NCBI RefSeq assembly: GCF_042433085.1
Contig: NZ_JBHLWA010000014.1
Span: forward strand, 1-64,000
Length of the DNA: 64,000 nucleotides
Reading direction: 5' to 3'
Origin: Gallibacterium melopsittaci
GTDB taxonomy: Bacteria; Pseudomonadota; Gammaproteobacteria; Enterobacterales; Pasteurellaceae
The translations under genes were made by a program, and so were the position numbers. The notes beneath the pieces are model-generated. The model saw only the letters and a list, made by a program, of their open reading frames with translations. It had not been told where the DNA came from and made no database searches. Positions 54,174-63,587 of the stretch are shown here, piece by piece (the first letter of the stretch is position 1; every line of letters begins with the position of its first letter).

Positions 54174-54211
54174 TAAAAATATAGGTCGGATTTTTTGAAC
54201 CCGACCTATAT
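54174..54211 (-). terminator. Intrinsic terminator of recA
   Basis: A perfect 11-bp inverted repeat ATATAGGTCGG / CCGACCTATAT (54179-54189 with 54201-54211), followed on the minus strand by TTTTATAAG. It lies between recA and recX, so recX may rely on readthrough. Confidence 0.85.
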
Positions 54212-54222
54212 CACTTAGATGT

Positions 54223-55293
54223 TTATTCACTAAAATCTAGTGCATCATCATCTTGTGTATCTGTTTCATCAGCCACTAATAACTGATCTGGATTGGATAA
54301 GAGTTCTTCACGCAATTTACGCTCTAACTCGTTTGCAACTTCTGGATGTTCTGCTAACCATTTCATTGCATTTGTACGACCTTGACCAATTTTTTCATCA
54401 TTAATTGAGTACCATGCTCCAGATTTATTCACTAATTTATGTTTCACACCTAACTCAATTAATTCACCCGTTTTTGAAATTCCTTCGCCATAAAGAATTT
54501 GGAATTCTGCTTGTCTGAAAGGTGCAGCAACTTTATTTTTAACAACCTTCACACGGGTTTCACTACCAATAACCTCATCACCATCCGTAATTGAACCAGT
54601 ACGGCGAATATCTAAACGTACAGACGCATAGAATTTTAATGCATTACCACCTGTTGTTGTTTCTGGATTTCCAAACATTACTCCAATCTTCATACGAATT
54701 TGGTTAATGAAAACAACTAAACAGTTTGCTGATTTAATATGTCCTGTCAATTTACGCAATGCCTGTGACATCAAACGGGCTTGTAATCCCATATGAGAAT
54801 CACCCATATCACCTTCAATTTCTGCTTTTGGCGTTAATGCTGCAACAGAGTCAATAATAATCACATCTACTGCACCAGAACGCACCAACGCATCACAAAT
54901 TTCTAATGCTTGCTCACCATGATCTGGTTGTGACACCAATAATGACTGAACATCTACACCTAATTTAGAAGCATAAATTGGATCTAATGCGTGTTCTGCA
55001 TCAATAAATGCACAAGTCTTACCTTGTTTTTGTGCTTGAGCAATGACCGATAAGGTTAATGTTGTTTTACCTGAAGACTCTGGCCCAAAAATCTCCACAA
55101 TACGTCCCATTGGTAAACCACCGATTCCCAATGCGACATCTAATCCTAAAGAACCTGTTGAAATTGCTTCAACATCTAGCGTCTGTGTATCACCAAGACG
55201 CATAATAGAACCTTTACCAAATTGTTTTTCAATTTGACCTAATGCTGCAGCCAATGCTTTCTCTTTTTCTTCATTCATTCCAAAATCTTTCAT
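54223..55293 (-). CDS. recA: Recombinase RecA
   Basis: ATP-dependent strand-exchange protein and LexA co-protease. The 356-residue protein has Walker A GPESSGKT, the IIIDSVAAL Walker B segment, loop L1 EGDMGDSHMG and loop L2 FGNPETTTGGNALKFYASVR, ending in an acidic tail. The ATG at 55293 has AAGG 8 nt upstream; an ATG two codons earlier (55299) and one six codons later are alternatives. It is driven by a promoter containing a LexA box (55342-55361). Confidence 0.97.
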   Translation of the reverse strand: MKDFGMNEEKEKALAAALGQIEKQFGKGSIMRLGDTQTLDVEAISTGSLGLDVALGIGGLPMGRIVEIFGPESSGKTTLTLSVIAQAQKQGKTCAFIDAEHALDPIYASKLGVDVQSLLVSQPDHGEQALEICDALVRSGAVDVIIIDSVAALTPKAEIEGDMGDSHMGLQARLMSQALRKLTGHIKSANCLVVFINQIRMKIGVMFGNPETTTGGNALKFYASVRLDIRRTGSITDGDEVIGSETRVKVVKNKVAAPFRQAEFQILYGEGISKTGELIELGVKHKLVNKSGAWYSINDEKIGQGRTNAMKWLAEHPEVANELERKLREELLSNPDQLLVADETDTQDDDALDFSE

Positions 55294-55337
55294 TTTCATT
55301 GCCTTTGTTATGATTTATAGGGGAATTATCGGTGGCT

Positions 55338-55365
55338 ATTATACTGTATAATTATACAGTATCAA
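55338..55365 (-). promoter_or_regulatory. recA promoter with embedded LexA (SOS) box
   Basis: On the minus strand TTGATA (55360-55365), a 16-bp spacer and TATAAT (55338-55343). The SOS box TACTGTATAATTATACAGTA (55342-55361; CTGT-N8-ACAG, fully palindromic) fills the spacer and touches both promoter elements, so LexA binding should exclude RNA polymerase. Confidence 0.92.
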
Positions 55366-55466
55366 GTACTTTATTCTGCATAGATAAAATTTTGCGATCT
55401 CGTTTCCAAATTCAGATCAAGATTTAATAATCTACAACTAATTTAGTTAATCCTCCTCTTGGTAAC

Positions 55467-55495
55467 TTTCGATTTCTATCATCATCTTTTATACT
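55467..55495 (+). promoter_or_regulatory. Promoter of mutS
   Basis: TTTCGA (55467-55472), a 17-bp spacer and TATACT (55490-55495), 28 bp before the mutS ATG. Confidence 0.5.
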
Positions 55496-55523
55496 ATCGG
55501 TCGCACTCAAGCAAGGATACATT

Positions 55524-58106
55524 ATGATAACTCAAGATAGCGATCTCTCTTCTTATACCCCAATGATGCAGCAATATCTCCAAATAAAAGCAGAATATCC
55601 AAATATTTTGCTGTTTTATCGTATGGGGGATTTTTATGAATTATTTTTTGAAGATGCTAAACGTGCTTCTGCATTATTAGATATATCTCTGACTAAACGT
55701 GGTCGTTCTGCTGGTGAACCTATTCCAATGGCAGGCGTGCCTTATCATGCAGTTGAAGGCTATTTAGCAAAACTTGTGCAATTAGGGGAATCCGTTGCCA
55801 TTTGTGAACAAATTGGCGATCCTGCTACTACAAAAGGCCCTGTTGAAAGACAAATCGTCCGTATCGTTACTCCTGGTACCGTCAGCGATGAAGCATTATT
55901 ACCAGAACGCCAAGATAACTTAATTGCTTGTATCTATTATGAAAAGAAAACTTTTGCACTAGCCACATTAGATATGAGTTCTGGTCGTTTTCAAATCAGC
56001 GAACATCATGATGAAACCAGTATTACTGCCGAATTACAACGTTTATTGCCAGTAGAAATTTTATACCCTGAAGATTTCGCCTTTATGTCGTTAATTGAAC
56101 AACACAAAGGCTTACGCCGCCGTCCAGTTTGGGAATTTGAATTAGTTACTGCAATAAAACTTCTTAATAAACAATTTGGTACTCAAGATCTAAAAGGCTT
56201 TGGTGTAGAAAAAGCATTAGTCGCACTTTGTGCTGCTGGTTGCTTGTTGCAATATGCAAAAGAAACTCAGCGAACTGCTTTGCCACATATCAATTCGATT
56301 TCATTAGCACAAGAAAGTGATTTCATTATTATTGATGTCGCCTCTCGACGTAATTTAGAACTCACACAAAATTTATCTGGCGGTACTGAAAACACACTCG
56401 CTGCGATTCTTGATCACTGTAATACACCAATGGGAAGTCGTTTATTAAAACGTTGGATTCATCAGCCTTTACGCCAAAGTGAAAAATTATTAAAACGCCA
56501 AAATGCGGTTAAGCGATTATTAGATACTGATGTATATAGTGAACTTAAGCCCTTACTCCAACAACTTGGTGATATGGAACGGATTCTTGCGCGAGTCGCA
56601 TTGCGTTCAGCTAGACCACGCGATCTAACGCGATTACGTCATGGCTTAGCACAAATTCCCGAAATCATTGCTCTACTAAAACAACAAAACCAGGGACAAT
56701 TTGCTTTATTACTATCGCAAATAAAAGATTTTACGGAATTATACCAACTACTTAATCGAGCTATTATTGAAATACCACCATTGCTGATTCGTGATGGCGG
56801 TGTGATTGCCCCTGGTTATAATGCAGAATTAGATGAATGGCGAGATTTAGCAACTGGTGCGACACAATTTCTTGAAAATCTTGAGGCAAGAGAACGCCAA
56901 GCAACAGGCATTGATTCACTAAAAATCGGTTTTAATGCTGTACATGGTTACTACATTCAAATCAGTCGAGGTCAAGCGGATAAAGCGCCTGCACATTATA
57001 CTCGTCGCCAAACGTTAAAAAATGCAGAACGTTTTATCATTCCAGAATTAAAAAATCATGAAGATAAAGTCTTAAAAGCACAAGGTGCAGCACTTGCTTT
57101 AGAAAAACAGCTTTATGAAGAGTTATTCGAAATACTATTGCCTCATCTAGCCGATTTACAACAAACCAGTTTAGCCTTAGCGGAATTAGATGTATTAGCG
57201 AACCTTGCTGAACGTGCCGAAACCTTAAATTATGTTGCACCAACTTTTAGTCATAAAATCGAGATTAATATTCAAGGCGGTCGTCATCCTGTGGTGGAAA
57301 CCGTATTGCAGCAACCTTTTATCGCTAACCCATTACAACTCAACCAACAACGCCATTTATTGATTATTACTGGGCCAAATATGGGTGGTAAAAGCACTTA
57401 TATGCGCCAAACGGCGTTAATTACCTTAATGGCCTATATCGGCAGTTTTGTTCCTGCTGATTCTGCTGTAATTGGTCCTATCGACCGTATTTTCACCCGT
57501 ATTGGTGCATCTGATGACTTAGCTTCAGGACGTTCTACCTTTATGGTCGAAATGAGTGAAATGGCAAATATTCTGCATCAGGCAACTGCCAATAGTTTAG
57601 TATTAATTGATGAAATTGGACGAGGCACATCAACTTACGATGGGCTATCCTTAGCTTGGGCTTGTGCTGAATGGCTAGCAACAGAATTAGGTTCATTAAC
57701 GCTATTTGCCACCCATTATTTTGAATTAACTGCACTGCCAGCACAATTATCAGGCTGTATGAATATTCATCTTGACGCCAAAGAACATGGTGATACGATT
57801 GCATTTATGCACGCCGTTCAAGATGGTGCAGCAAGCAAAAGTTATGGTTTAGCAGTAGCACAATTAGCTGGCGTTCCTCGCCCAGTTATCCAGCTAGCTA
57901 AACAAAAACTGAAACAACTAGAAACCTTATCGCAGCAATATTCACAAACCAATCAACAACCAGAATTGGATTTTTCATCTGAACCAGAAACAGATTTACG
58001 AACAAACGCCATTCTGCAAAAATTGGCTAGTTTAGATCCTGATGACTTAACGCCAAAACAAGCTCTTGCTGCGTTATATCAGTTAAAACAAATACAGCAA
58101 TCATAA
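55524..58106 (+). CDS. mutS: DNA mismatch repair protein MutS
   Basis: Recognises mismatches and starts methyl-directed repair. The 860-residue protein has the mismatch-binding domain with FYRMGDFYELF (the Phe-x-Glu wedge, near 31-41), a connector, a lever and clamp region, and the ATPase with Walker A GPNMGGKST (about 616-624), SLVLIDEIGRGTSTYDG and FATHYFELT. It diverges from recA and is followed 24 bp later by the carbamoyltransferase gene. Confidence 0.97.
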   Translation: MITQDSDLSSYTPMMQQYLQIKAEYPNILLFYRMGDFYELFFEDAKRASALLDISLTKRGRSAGEPIPMAGVPYHAVEGYLAKLVQLGESVAICEQIGDPATTKGPVERQIVRIVTPGTVSDEALLPERQDNLIACIYYEKKTFALATLDMSSGRFQISEHHDETSITAELQRLLPVEILYPEDFAFMSLIEQHKGLRRRPVWEFELVTAIKLLNKQFGTQDLKGFGVEKALVALCAAGCLLQYAKETQRTALPHINSISLAQESDFIIIDVASRRNLELTQNLSGGTENTLAAILDHCNTPMGSRLLKRWIHQPLRQSEKLLKRQNAVKRLLDTDVYSELKPLLQQLGDMERILARVALRSARPRDLTRLRHGLAQIPEIIALLKQQNQGQFALLLSQIKDFTELYQLLNRAIIEIPPLLIRDGGVIAPGYNAELDEWRDLATGATQFLENLEARERQATGIDSLKIGFNAVHGYYIQISRGQADKAPAHYTRRQTLKNAERFIIPELKNHEDKVLKAQGAALALEKQLYEELFEILLPHLADLQQTSLALAELDVLANLAERAETLNYVAPTFSHKIEINIQGGRHPVVETVLQQPFIANPLQLNQQRHLLIITGPNMGGKSTYMRQTALITLMAYIGSFVPADSAVIGPIDRIFTRIGASDDLASGRSTFMVEMSEMANILHQATANSLVLIDEIGRGTSTYDGLSLAWACAEWLATELGSLTLFATHYFELTALPAQLSGCMNIHLDAKEHGDTIAFMHAVQDGAASKSYGLAVAQLAGVPRPVIQLAKQKLKQLETLSQQYSQTNQQPELDFSSEPETDLRTNAILQKLASLDPDDLTPKQALAALYQLKQIQQS

Positions 58107-58130
58107 ATAACAAATACATAGGGAGTTCTT

Positions 58131-59132
58131 ATGCCAGTAAATTTACGCCAACGTCATTTCTTACGCTTATTAGATTTTACCCCGCAAGAAATTCAGTTTT
58201 TGCTTGATTTATCCGCTGAACTAAAAAAAGCCAAATATGCTGGCACAGAACAACCTCGCTTAAAAGGGAAAAATATTGCCTTAATTTTTGAAAAAACCTC
58301 AACTCGTACTCGTTGTGCATTTGAAGTCAGTGCTTTTGATCAAGGTGCAAATGTTTCATATATTGGACCAAGTGGTTCACAAATTGGGCATAAAGAGAGT
58401 ATGAAAGATACCGCTCGTGTCTTAGGCAGAATGTATGATGCGATTCAATATCGTGGTTATGGACAAGAGCTGGTCGAAACGCTAGCTCAATACTCTGGTG
58501 TACCAGTATGGAATGGGTTAACTGATGAATTCCATCCAACACAAATTTTAGCTGACTTTTTAACTATGTTGGAGCATGGTAAAGGCAAGCGCTTAGATCA
58601 AATGAAAATGGCTTACTTAGGTGATGCCCGCAACAATATGGGGAACTCTTTTGTTGAAGGTGCCGCATTAATGGGCTTAGATTTACGTTTAGTCGCGCCA
58701 AAACAATTCTTCCCAGAACAAAAATTATTAGATGAGGTCGCTGATATTGCCAAACAGACAGGGGCAAAAATTACCTGCACCGAAGATATTGCGGCTGGCG
58801 TGAAAGATGTAGATTTTATTTATACCGATATTTGGGTTTCAATGGGTGAACCAGAAAGTGCTTGGGCGGAACGTATCGAGCTAATGAAACCTTATCAAGT
58901 CAATACTGAGTTAATGGCATTAACAGGTAATCCAAATGTGAAATTTATGCACTGTTTGCCATCTTTCCACGATGAACACACCACCGTTGGTAAGGAAATT
59001 GCCGCTAAATATGGCTTAAAAGGATTAGAGGTTACAGATGAGGTATTTGAATCACCAGCCTCTATTGTTTTTGACGAAGCAGAAAATCGTATGCACACCA
59101 TCAAAGCGGTGATGGTTGCCACCTTGGCTTAA
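58131..59132 (+). CDS. argF: Ornithine carbamoyltransferase
   Basis: Forms citrulline from ornithine and carbamoyl phosphate, or runs in reverse in arginine fermentation. The 333-residue protein has the carbamoyl phosphate loop STRTR (57-61), FHPTQILADF, and the ornithine-binding HCLPSFHD near 280. Length and sequence fit both anabolic ArgF/ArgI and catabolic ArcB; no arcA or arcC is in the window. The neighbour ridA suggests general amino acid metabolism, so argF is a tentative symbol. Confidence 0.92.
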   Translation: MPVNLRQRHFLRLLDFTPQEIQFLLDLSAELKKAKYAGTEQPRLKGKNIALIFEKTSTRTRCAFEVSAFDQGANVSYIGPSGSQIGHKESMKDTARVLGRMYDAIQYRGYGQELVETLAQYSGVPVWNGLTDEFHPTQILADFLTMLEHGKGKRLDQMKMAYLGDARNNMGNSFVEGAALMGLDLRLVAPKQFFPEQKLLDEVADIAKQTGAKITCTEDIAAGVKDVDFIYTDIWVSMGEPESAWAERIELMKPYQVNTELMALTGNPNVKFMHCLPSFHDEHTTVGKEIAAKYGLKGLEVTDEVFESPASIVFDEAENRMHTIKAVMVATLA

Positions 59133-59174
59133 ATTCATAACATAACTATTTTTCAATCTAAAAAAGGAATAACT

Positions 59175-59564
59175 ATGACTAAAATTATTCATACAGAAAA
59201 AGCACCGGCCGCAATCGGACCTTATGTTCAAGCTGTCGATTTAGGAAATTTAGTGCTTACTTCTGGACAAATCCCAGTTAATCCAGCAACAGGTGAAATT
59301 CCAAGTGATATTGTGGTGCAAACTCGCCAATCCTTAGAAAATATCAAAGCGATTGTAGAACAAGCTGGTTTAAAAGTAGCAGATATTGTTAAAACAACTG
59401 TATTTGTTAAAGATCTTAATCAATTCGCAACGGTAAATGCGGAATATGAACGTTTCTTCAAAGAGAACAATCATCCAACATTTCCTGCTCGTTCTTGCGT
59501 AGAAGTGGCTCGTTTACCAAAAGATGTCGGCATTGAGATTGAAGCAATTGCAGTAAGAAAATAA
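59175..59564 (+). CDS. ridA: Reactive intermediate deaminase RidA
   Basis: Hydrolyses reactive 2-aminoacrylate and related enamines made by PLP enzymes. The 129-residue YjgF/RidA protein has the conserved Arg in PARSCVEVARLP (near 103-114) and Glu in the C-terminal VGIEIEAIAV. AAAGGA lies before the ATG. It is 42 bp downstream of the carbamoyltransferase gene, a common pairing, and is closed by a terminator. Confidence 0.95.
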   Translation: MTKIIHTEKAPAAIGPYVQAVDLGNLVLTSGQIPVNPATGEIPSDIVVQTRQSLENIKAIVEQAGLKVADIVKTTVFVKDLNQFATVNAEYERFFKENNHPTFPARSCVEVARLPKDVGIEIEAIAVRK

Positions 59565-59586
59565 TTTTTATAACGAACAGTTTTCG

Positions 59587-59617
59587 ATGCTTTCCGCTGT
59601 TTGGAAAGCATTTTTTA
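59587..59617 (+). terminator. Intrinsic terminator after ridA
   Basis: ATGCTTTCC (59587-59595) pairs with GGAAAGCAT (59603-59611), followed by TTTTTTA. Confidence 0.9.
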
Positions 59618-59639
59618 TTATCAAAAAAGGAGTGTCTTT

Positions 59640-60797
59640 ATGGAAAATTTTACTCTTCATCTACCAACAAAAGTGTTATTTGGTAAAGGTCAAATTGCCG
59701 CTATCAAACAACAAATCCCTACTGGGGCAAAAATTTTAATGACTTATGGTGGGGGAAGTATCAAGAAAAATGGTGTGTATGATCAGGTTATTACTGCCTT
59801 AAAAGATTTTGAAATTATAGAGTTTTCTGGCATTGAACCTAACCCACAATTCAATACCTTGATGCAAGCTGTGGAATTAGCTCGCAAAGAAAAAGTTACT
59901 TTCTTACTGGCTGTCGGTGGCGGTTCTGTCTTAGACGGTACGAAATTTATTGCAGCAGCCATTAATCACATTGGTGATGAATGGGAAATTGTAAAAAGCC
60001 ACGGGCAAGTGATAAAAAGTGCATTACCAATCGGGGCAATTTTAACTTTACCTGCAACTGGATCAGAAATGAACGGCAACGCAGTGGTTAGTCGTAAAGA
60101 AACGCAAGATAAACTTGGTTTCTTCTCACTGCTCGTTAAACCACAATTTTCCGTTCTCGATCCAACAACAACGTATTCATTACCAGCAAAACAAACAGCA
60201 AATGGTGTTGTTGATGCGTTCGTACATACTTTTGAACAATATATGACTTATCCTGTTAATGCGAAAATTCAGGATCGCTTTGCAGAAGGCGTTTTCTCAA
60301 CATTAATTGAAGAAGGCCCAAAAGCCTTAGTAGAACCAGAAAATTATGATGTGCGAGCTAATATTATGTGGGCAGCAACAATGGCATTGAATGGTATTTT
60401 AGGCGTTGGCGTACCACAAGACTGGGCATCGCACGCTATCGGACATGAACTTACTGCACAATATGGCTTAGATCATGGGCAAACCTTAGCGATTGTTGTA
60501 CCTGCGATTATGTGGCATCAACGTGAATTCAAAAAAGCAAAATTAATCCAATTTGCTCAACGTGTTTGGGGTTATCAAGGTAGTGATGAAACTGAAGGCG
60601 TAAAAATTGCGATTGAAAAAACCCGTGCATTCTTTGAACAAATGGGTACGCCAACTCGCCTATCTGCTTATGGTATTGATGATAGCCAATTCCCAACGGT
60701 ATTGAAGAAACTTGCTGAACATCGTAGTGAAAATATCGGTGAACACAAAAATATCGATAATGCTGCAGCAGAAGAAATTTTACGTTTAGCACTTTAA
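59640..60797 (+). CDS. yqhD: NADP-dependent iron/zinc alcohol dehydrogenase YqhD-like
   Basis: Aldehyde reductase of the iron-containing dehydrogenase family; E. coli YqhD reduces short toxic aldehydes using NADPH. The 385-residue protein has GGGSVLDGTKFIAA (cofactor binding), ANGVVDAFVHTFEQY and GHELTAQYGLDHGQT with the metal-ligand His residues. GGAG lies 7 nt before the ATG at 59640; a longer in-frame extension runs into the ridA terminator and is rejected. The similarity to YqhD is strong along the whole length. Confidence 0.92.
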   Translation: MENFTLHLPTKVLFGKGQIAAIKQQIPTGAKILMTYGGGSIKKNGVYDQVITALKDFEIIEFSGIEPNPQFNTLMQAVELARKEKVTFLLAVGGGSVLDGTKFIAAAINHIGDEWEIVKSHGQVIKSALPIGAILTLPATGSEMNGNAVVSRKETQDKLGFFSLLVKPQFSVLDPTTTYSLPAKQTANGVVDAFVHTFEQYMTYPVNAKIQDRFAEGVFSTLIEEGPKALVEPENYDVRANIMWAATMALNGILGVGVPQDWASHAIGHELTAQYGLDHGQTLAIVVPAIMWHQREFKKAKLIQFAQRVWGYQGSDETEGVKIAIEKTRAFFEQMGTPTRLSAYGIDDSQFPTVLKKLAEHRSENIGEHKNIDNAAAEEILRLAL

Positions 60798-60805
60798 GGC
60801 AAAAT

Positions 60806-60829
60806 TAAGCCCCATAATAATGGGGCTTA
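60806..60829. terminator. Hairpin between yqhD and the PTS gene
   Basis: A 10-bp perfect inverted repeat TAAGCCCCAT / ATGGGGCTTA with an AATA loop between convergent genes; on the minus strand AATTTTG follows. Strong stem, weak T-run. Confidence 0.65.
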
Positions 60830-60850
60830 TCTGATCATATTCATCAATTA

Positions 60851-62323
60851 TTAAAGTTTTTTCATCTCATCGGCAACCATTTCAGCTTCTGGTCCAAGAA
60901 TCACTTGTAATGCATTGTCACCTAATTTGATATTGCCTTTTGAACCTAATGCTTTCAATTTATTTTCATCAATCTTATTACGATCAACGAGAATTAAACG
61001 TAAGCGAGTAATACAAGCATCAATTTCTTTAATATTTGCTTGTCCACCTAAGGCTGCAACAAAGCTCTTCGCACGAGCAACTTTAGCCTCTGCACTAATT
61101 TGCGGTTCGCTTGAAGTTGAAACTGTTGCATCATCTTTTTCATTATCACGTCCTGGTGTTTTTAAATCAAAGGCTTTGATAACAGCACGGAATAACACAT
61201 AGTAAATACCTGCAAATACAATACCTTGAAGAATTAACATATACCATTGGGTTGCTAATGGGTTGCGTGAAGATAATACAAGGTCAACTAGCCCTGCACT
61301 AAATCCAAAACCTGCAATCCAATGTAGGCTTGCTGCAAGGAATACAGATACCCCTGTTAACAAGGCATGAATGAGATAAAGTACTGGTGCAACAAACATA
61401 AAGGAGAATTCTAATGGTTCAGTTACCCCAGTGAAGAAAGAGGATAATGCAGCAGCAAACATAATCGAACCAACCATCGCTTTCTTCGCTGGTTTTGCAC
61501 TATGGTAAATCGCTAATGCTGCAGCTGGTAAACCAAACATCATAATTGGGAAGAAGCCTGCTTGATACATACCAGTTTGACCTAAGATAGCCTTACCTTC
61601 TGCTAAAGATTTCGCTCCACCTAAGAAGTTAGGAATATCATTAATACCCGCCACGTCAAACCAGAATACTGAGTTGAGTGCATGATGTAAGCCAACTGGA
61701 ATTAATAAACGGTTAAAGAAAGCGTAAATACCTGCTCCAACAGCACCTAAACCTTGAATGGACTCCCCAAAACTTACTAAACCATTGAAAATCACTGGCC
61801 ATACATAAAGGAGAATAAATGAGACTAAAATCATCACAAAAGAAACGACAATTGGCACTAAACGTTTACCACTAAAGAATGCCAATGCTTGGTGCAATTC
61901 TACTTTAGAGAAACGGTTATACAGTTCGGCAGAAATAATTCCCACTAAAATACCAATAAATTGGTTATTAATTTTGCCAAATGCCGCAGGGACTTGATCA
62001 ACTGGAATACCTTTTAATTGAGCTACTGCTCCTGGTGAAAGTAAAGTCGTTACCACTAAATAACCCACTAAACCAGATAATGCTGCAGAACCATGTTTGT
62101 CTTTAGAAAGACCAAATGCCACACCAACTGCAAAGAGCAATGACATATTATCAATAATCGCAGCACCAGATTTAATTAGTAATGATGCTAAGGCACTGTT
62201 ACTACCCCAACCATCTGGGTCAATCCAATAACCAATACCCATTAAAATAGCTGCTGCTGGTAGTGCCGCAACTGGCACCATCAAGGCACGCCCTATTTTT
62301 TGTAAATAAGAGAGAGTACTCAT
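60851..62323 (-). CDS. nagE: PTS EIICB permease, N-acetylglucosamine/glucose family
   Basis: Sugar uptake with phosphorylation. The 490-residue protein has an EIIC membrane domain (about 1-375, with NRLLIPVGLHHALNSVFW and GVTEPLEFSFMFVAP), a linker (KTPGRDN) and an EIIB domain with phosphocysteine Cys437 in IDACITRLRL. No EIIA domain is fused, so a separate EIIA (Crr) is needed. It is closer to NagE than to PtsG, so GlcNAc is the likelier substrate, but glucose cannot be excluded. A palindromic CRP site lies upstream. Confidence 0.85.
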   Translation of the reverse strand: MSTLSYLQKIGRALMVPVAALPAAAILMGIGYWIDPDGWGSNSALASLLIKSGAAIIDNMSLLFAVGVAFGLSKDKHGSAALSGLVGYLVVTTLLSPGAVAQLKGIPVDQVPAAFGKINNQFIGILVGIISAELYNRFSKVELHQALAFFSGKRLVPIVVSFVMILVSFILLYVWPVIFNGLVSFGESIQGLGAVGAGIYAFFNRLLIPVGLHHALNSVFWFDVAGINDIPNFLGGAKSLAEGKAILGQTGMYQAGFFPIMMFGLPAAALAIYHSAKPAKKAMVGSIMFAAALSSFFTGVTEPLEFSFMFVAPVLYLIHALLTGVSVFLAASLHWIAGFGFSAGLVDLVLSSRNPLATQWYMLILQGIVFAGIYYVLFRAVIKAFDLKTPGRDNEKDDATVSTSSEPQISAEAKVARAKSFVAALGGQANIKEIDACITRLRLILVDRNKIDENKLKALGSKGNIKLGDNALQVILGPEAEMVADEMKKL

Positions 62324-62430
62324 AATAAAATCCTTACTTGTTGTGTTTGATAGAAGGGAAACTAAGATTTATTAACCGATAGGTAGTATAGAAAGAGGAA
62401 AAGTATAAGTAAAACAAAGATTACAATATT

Positions 62431-62446
62431 TGTGATAATGATCACT
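62431..62446 (-). promoter_or_regulatory. CRP site upstream of the PTS gene
   Basis: TGTGA-TAATGA-TCACT: nine of ten consensus positions with the correct 6-bp spacing, flanked by A/T. It lies 108-123 bp upstream of the PTS start codon, implying catabolite control. Confidence 0.7.
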
Positions 62447-62580
62447 TTAAAATTTTTTAAAAAATGAAGTGATACTTCATTATAAATATTTGCTTTCCCT
62501 ATAAAAAATTTGTAACTAAGCGATTCTAGTCTTTCACAATGTCTCAAAAGTATCGATTTTTTAACAGCAACAAAATTTAA

Positions 62581-62946
62581 GAAATCACATTATCAGTCTC
62601 GAAAAAACAGGAGCAGTCCCCTGTCGAAAATATGGTGCAATATATTGATTCTCATATTGATAATGTATCGTTGAAAAATTTATCCAAACAGTTTCACTAT
62701 CACCCCAACTATATTTCCAACCTACTGGCAAAAACGTTAAATAAAACATTTTCGGGAATTGTGCTAGAGCAACGAATACAGCGAGCAGTGGCTTTGTTGC
62801 AAGGTTCAACATTACCAGTTAGTGAAATCGCAGACTTACTGGGTTATAGCAACAGCAGCAATTTTTACAAGGCGTTCCGAGAGTATTTTCAGATGTCGCC
62901 GAGAGAATGGCAGATGCGTCAGGATAAACGAACGGATAGATTTTAA
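62581..62946 (+). pseudogene. Remnant of an AraC-family regulator (C-terminal HTH only)
   Basis: The frame reads through SVSKKQEQSPVENMVQYIDSH-type linker sequence into a complete AraC double helix-turn-helix (SLKNLSKQFHYHPNYISNLL; LPVSEIADLLGYSNSSNFYKAF...SPREW). An in-frame stop at 62578-62580 cuts it off from any N-terminal sensor domain. The first ATG (62632) lacks a ribosome binding site. It is probably a decayed 3' end; a free HTH protein of 104 residues is possible but less likely. Confidence 0.65.
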
Positions 62947-63017
62947 TGAAAAATTTTGAGGTTGGTATCAGCGTGCCAACCTCAATAGAAAAATGTTGTA
63001 AGTCTTTTATATCAACA

Positions 63018-63485
63018 TCAAACGGCTTGCACAATTTTGGAAAAATCCATATCCATCGGACGAATAAACGACCATGTTGAATGAATAACACGCCAAACAC
63101 CGTCTTCTTCTTTTTGAAAAAGCTCAATACAATTATATTTCATATCAATTAAGGTCGTGTCGGCATACAATTCATATGTCAATAATGCCATATCTTGTCC
63201 AAATTGAATGCGCGGATTGACAAATTCATAGCTGTCTGCAAACAGTTTGCCTTCAATCGTATCCAAAAATTCACAAATTTGACCATGTTCATCAATACGA
63301 TGAAGTTGCGCACCATCGCAATAAGAAAAATTTTTCTGTGACCATAACTTCCGATAACCCGAAGTTTGACCTTGAAACCAAAGATCCAGTGCTTCACGTT
63401 CAAGTGCGATAAGATGTTCTGCTAATGCTTGTTGCTCGGGCGTATAATGTTGCGCGTGTGTGGTTGCTATCGTCGATAGTGTCAT
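63018..63485 (-). CDS. NTF2-like (SnoaL-type) protein
   Basis: 155 residues with the cone-shaped NTF2-like fold pattern: an N-terminal helix (EQQALAEHLIALEREALDLWFQG), FADSYEFVNPRIQFGQDMALLTYEL and the closing WRVIHSTWSFIRP strands. There is no signal peptide. The function cannot be predicted; relatives include ketosteroid isomerase-like and stress proteins. It lies near a flavodoxin-fold oxidoreductase and an AraC remnant. Confidence 0.7.
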   Translation of the reverse strand: MTLSTIATTHAQHYTPEQQALAEHLIALEREALDLWFQGQTSGYRKLWSQKNFSYCDGAQLHRIDEHGQICEFLDTIEGKLFADSYEFVNPRIQFGQDMALLTYELYADTTLIDMKYNCIELFQKEEDGVWRVIHSTWSFIRPMDMDFSKIVQAV

Positions 63486-63587
63486 CTTAACCTCAATTCA
63501 CTAAATAATTAGCCAGTTTATAACAAATGGTTTGTTTGGTATAGCGGTTGACGGAAAAATAAATCACTAACCTTACCCGTCTTCCAA

